Shown: positions 4,620 to 6,553 of the stretch, in pieces
Numbering within the stretch: the first letter of the stretch is position 1
Layout: every line of letters starts with the position of its first letter
Program-made: the position numbers and the translations under genes
Notes under the pieces: model-generated
The model's input: only the letters and a program-made list of their open reading frames with translations
Told to the model about the DNA's origin: nothing
Databases searched by the model: none
Origin: an uncultured Treponema sp.
Lineage (GTDB): Bacteria > Spirochaetota > Spirochaetia > Treponematales > Treponemataceae
NCBI GenBank assembly: GCA_937900125.1
Contig: CALCEK010000037.1
Coordinates: 1-6,553, forward strand
Direction: 5' to 3'
Length of the DNA: 6,553 nt

Positions 4620-5747
4620 TTATTTTTCAATTTTACAATGGGCTTTTCTTGAAAAAACGGATGCGGATTTTTTTCCACCATCTCCATTGTCCGAAAGTTC
4701 ATTTGTAATTTTACAATAAAAATACAAATCCTCATTTTCGGACAAAGTATGCGTGTAACTTGAATCCTGTGCGCCTTCAATCAACTTTCCACTTTGTACA
4801 GTCGATTCCGAACAAAACCACTGGTACAAAATAGTTCCTGCCGTTGGCGGTTCTACTTCAACGCGCAAAGTAACTTCCTTTCCTACGGCGGCAGAAATTG
4901 AAAGCGGATTGCGAACAATCACTGGCTCTTTGGCATTTTGCGCTTGAACAGAAAAAATTACTCTATCACTTTGAACCGTATTTGTTTTTCCGTAAGAATC
5001 CGAAGAAACTGTGCAATAATAATAGCTTGTTCCAATTTCGTTTGCTAGAACAGAAAGTTCCGATTTTGTCTCCCCCGCAATCACTTTCCCGCTCTCCGCT
5101 GCAGAATCAGAAACATACCATTGATATTGCAATTTTGCATTTGAACTTGATTTTGCGCCAACCGTGAAAGTTACAGTGTCTCCCAAATAAATATTTCCTT
5201 TTGGCACAAGCGGTTGAGCGTAAATAAATGGAGCTTCTGACATCGAAACATTTTCTTCTATAGAAGAAGCTAAAATTCTAGCGGGACGCGAAGTTACACT
5301 TTTTGCCTCCGATGCTTTTCCGCCTGGCAAAGTATTTGTAACACGGCAAAAATACCATGTTTTTTCGTCAGGAATTGCAGTATACGAAGAATCTTCAGCA
5401 CCCGCAATGAGTGAACCTTCTGTGGCAGGATTATCGGTTCTGTACCATTGATATGTCAAATTTCCTCCGTCCAAAGACAAAGCCGAAACTCTAACATACG
5501 CAGATTCTCCATTTTGCACATAAACGGAGCTTGGTTGCACAGTTATAAGCGGCACTTTTGCCTGCGAAGAAAAAACATCGCTTGCGTTTACAGCAAAAAA
5601 ATCAAGGTCACCTTCAGAAATATAACTTCGGCAAACTTCTGTTCCAAACAAAATATTTGCACTAGAGGACGGAGAATCGTTTCCAAAACCTTGTTCGTAA
5701 GAATTTTTGTATTTTTCTAAAAGTTGGTAAAACATCCTTTTCATCAC
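4620..5747 (-). CDS. Surface or periplasmic protein with three Ig-like domains (N-terminal part missing)
   Basis: Three tandem Ig-like domains are visible. Domain 1 runs about 65-155 (VPLITVQPSS, LTYQWYRTD, IAGAEDSSYT, WYFCRVTN), domain 2 about 172-268 (LQYQWYVSD, IAGETKSEL, YYYCTVSS) and domain 3 about 274-374 (ILYQWFCSE, IEGAQDSSYT, YFYCKITN). Each keeps the strand-C Trp and the strand-F Y-x-C, but none has a Cys in strand B, so the classical intradomain disulfide is absent. Such repeats build extracellular adhesin-like stalks (family knowledge). The chain stops at a Lys-rich end with no anchor. GTG 5747, ATG 5744 and ATG 5735 all lack a usable ribosome site and no signal peptide is visible, so the true start has probably been cut off by the join near 5,700-5,750. 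Residues 1-64 resemble no domain I recognise. The transaldolase gene lies 77 bases downstream on the same strand. Confidence 0.75.
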   Translation of the reverse strand: MMKRMFYQLLEKYKNSYEQGFGNDSPSSSANILFGTEVCRSYISEGDLDFFAVNASDVFSSQAKVPLITVQPSSVYVQNGESAYVRVSALSLDGGNLTYQWYRTDNPATEGSLIAGAEDSSYTAIPDEKTWYFCRVTNTLPGGKASEAKSVTSRPARILASSIEENVSMSEAPFIYAQPLVPKGNIYLGDTVTFTVGAKSSSNAKLQYQWYVSDSAAESGKVIAGETKSELSVLANEIGTSYYYCTVSSDSYGKTNTVQSDRVIFSVQAQNAKEPVIVRNPLSISAAVGKEVTLRVEVEPPTAGTILYQWFCSESTVQSGKLIEGAQDSSYTHTLSENEDLYFYCKITNELSDNGDGGKKSASVFSRKAHCKIEK

Positions 5748-6552
5748 CGATATTTAAATCGTTTTCTGTCATATTTAAATTTTTTTTTATGTTTTTTATT
5801 CGTTTACATAAATTATCATTAATATCATTCATTTTTTTTATTTTAGTTTTTAAAGATATATTTTCATCATTAAAACTTTTAATTTTATCATTTATGACTT
5901 GATGACTTTTTATTATTAATTCCATCTTTTCAATTAATTCATTTAAAATATATGAAAGAAAATCAGAAAACTCACATTTTTTATTAAATTTATTTATAAA
6001 ATCGAAATTTATTTGATTAATGTCAGAATTAATTCTATTTTTTGTCATATTTTTTTGATTTTCAAATTCTGAATTTATTTTATTTTCAATACCTTTAATA
6101 ATTAATAATAATGATTTGTAATGCTCATATAATTCATTTTTTTGTTCCTTTATATTTAGCATTTTCTTTTGAAGATTCATAATTTCCTTTCTATATTCTT
6201 TTTCTTTTAAGCTAGATATTAAATCCACTTTTTCCTTGTTGAAGATATTATTCTCTTTTTCCATAAATATTTTTTTTTGTTTAATTAATTCTATTTTTTC
6301 ATTTCTTTGAGCTATTAATTTACTAATATCAACATTCTTCATCTTATAATATTCAACTTTTTTAATTTTGGTTTCAATTCCTTTATAATTAATTTGTATT
6401 GTACTTTTTCTCCTTATATTTTTTCTTGTTAAACCTTGACTATTAATTGATTTATTAATATTGATTTTATTTTCTTTAACTTTTGCATTTGTTGAAGAAA
6501 AAGAAAAACATCTTTGAAGGTTTTTATCTTTAATTAATTTCTTTCTTAATAA
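5662..6552 (-). CDS. Partial Lys/Asn-rich coiled-coil protein, eukaryote-like, extends past the window edge
   Basis: The frame is open from the window edge (codons from 6552 downward) to a stop at 5662-5664, 296 residues without an in-frame stop under the standard code. ATG 6342 (visible residue 71) is an internal Met, as coding continues upstream of it. The chain is dominated by Lys, Asn, Ile and Glu. A long helical coiled coil spans roughly residues 75-275 (for example QKKMLNIKEQKNELYEHYK). The first visible residues include LLRKKLIKDKNLQRCFSFSS, basic then Ser-rich, resembling a mitochondrial or hydrogenosomal presequence with an R-C-F-S cleavage-like site (inference). Codons are almost all A/T-ending and no ribosome site is visible. 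The last ~20-30 residues overlap the Ig-like gene in another frame and are probably read-through across a join. Function unknown. Confidence 0.5.
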   Translation of the reverse strand, partial: LLRKKLIKDKNLQRCFSFSSTNAKVKENKININKSINSQGLTRKNIRRKSTIQINYKGIETKIKKVEYYKMKNVDISKLIAQRNEKIELIKQKKIFMEKENNIFNKEKVDLISSLKEKEYRKEIMNLQKKMLNIKEQKNELYEHYKSLLLIIKGIENKINSEFENQKNMTKNRINSDINQINFDFINKFNKKCEFSDFLSYILNELIEKMELIIKSHQVINDKIKSFNDENISLKTKIKKMNDINDNLCKRIKNIKKNLNMTENDLNIGDEKDVLPTFRKIQKFLRTRFWKRFSVL

Positions 6553-6553
6553 T

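Noticed and set aside
4898..5720. Plus-strand frames opposite the Ig-like gene (4898-5167 and 5448-5720)
   Set aside because: Shadows; the minus strand shows three repeated domains with conserved Trp and Cys.
5760..6553. CRISPR array, tRNA or rRNA in the AT-rich end or elsewhere in the window
   Set aside because: No regularly spaced repeats, no cloverleaf and no rRNA-like stretches were found; the AT-rich end is explained by one open frame.

Overview
The window reads like a patchwork, not one continuous chromosome. Four blocks differ in base composition, codon use and likely source, and the genes at each block edge are broken. (A) About 1-600 is GC-rich (41 of 60 bases are G/C in 361-420). 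It holds a protein C-terminus and nested GTAGGGG...CCTCCC palindromic repeats of a kind I associate with gut Clostridia (Oscillospiraceae-like). (B) About 600-890 encodes a fragment that resembles an O-antigen polymerase/ligase membrane protein. (C) About 890-5,720 is a moderate-to-low-GC bacterial block with good Shine-Dalgarno sites and sigma-70-like promoters. Its relaxed lipobox and its Ig-like, peroxidase and transaldolase genes suggest a Treponema-like spirochaete (moderate confidence, no marker gene). (D) About 5,720-6,553 is extremely AT-rich (7 of 60 bases are G/C in 5941-6000) and encodes a Lys/Asn-rich coiled coil that looks eukaryotic. A rumen or gut metagenome would fit this mixture. 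The joins could be assembly or amplification chimeras, or less likely real insertions.

Layout of block C. An XRE-family regulator with a TPR-like C-terminal half (minus strand, 3' end lost at the A/B-side join) is divergent from a small lipoprotein carrying a Hint (hedgehog/intein) domain. The 110 bp between them holds a 10-bp perfect dyad that covers the regulator's own promoter and lies just upstream of the lipoprotein's weak promoter. Next come an unrecognised 180-residue protein with its own promoter and a 14-bp perfect dyad, then a thiol glutathione peroxidase with a strong promoter and terminator. A nested palindromic intergenic element separates these from the convergent minus-strand pair: a transaldolase and, upstream of it, a partial protein with three Ig-like domains.

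How the genes may work together. The most interesting unit is the regulator/Hint-lipoprotein pair. The regulator has the architecture of peptide-sensing RRNPP-type proteins, and the Hint domain keeps its N-terminal Cys and TxxH block but has lost the terminal His-Asn. This could be a membrane-anchored autoprocessing protein controlled by, or signalling to, its neighbour; that link is inference. The peroxidase (thioredoxin-linked peroxide removal) and transaldolase (non-oxidative pentose phosphate pathway) are housekeeping functions with no visible link to that unit.
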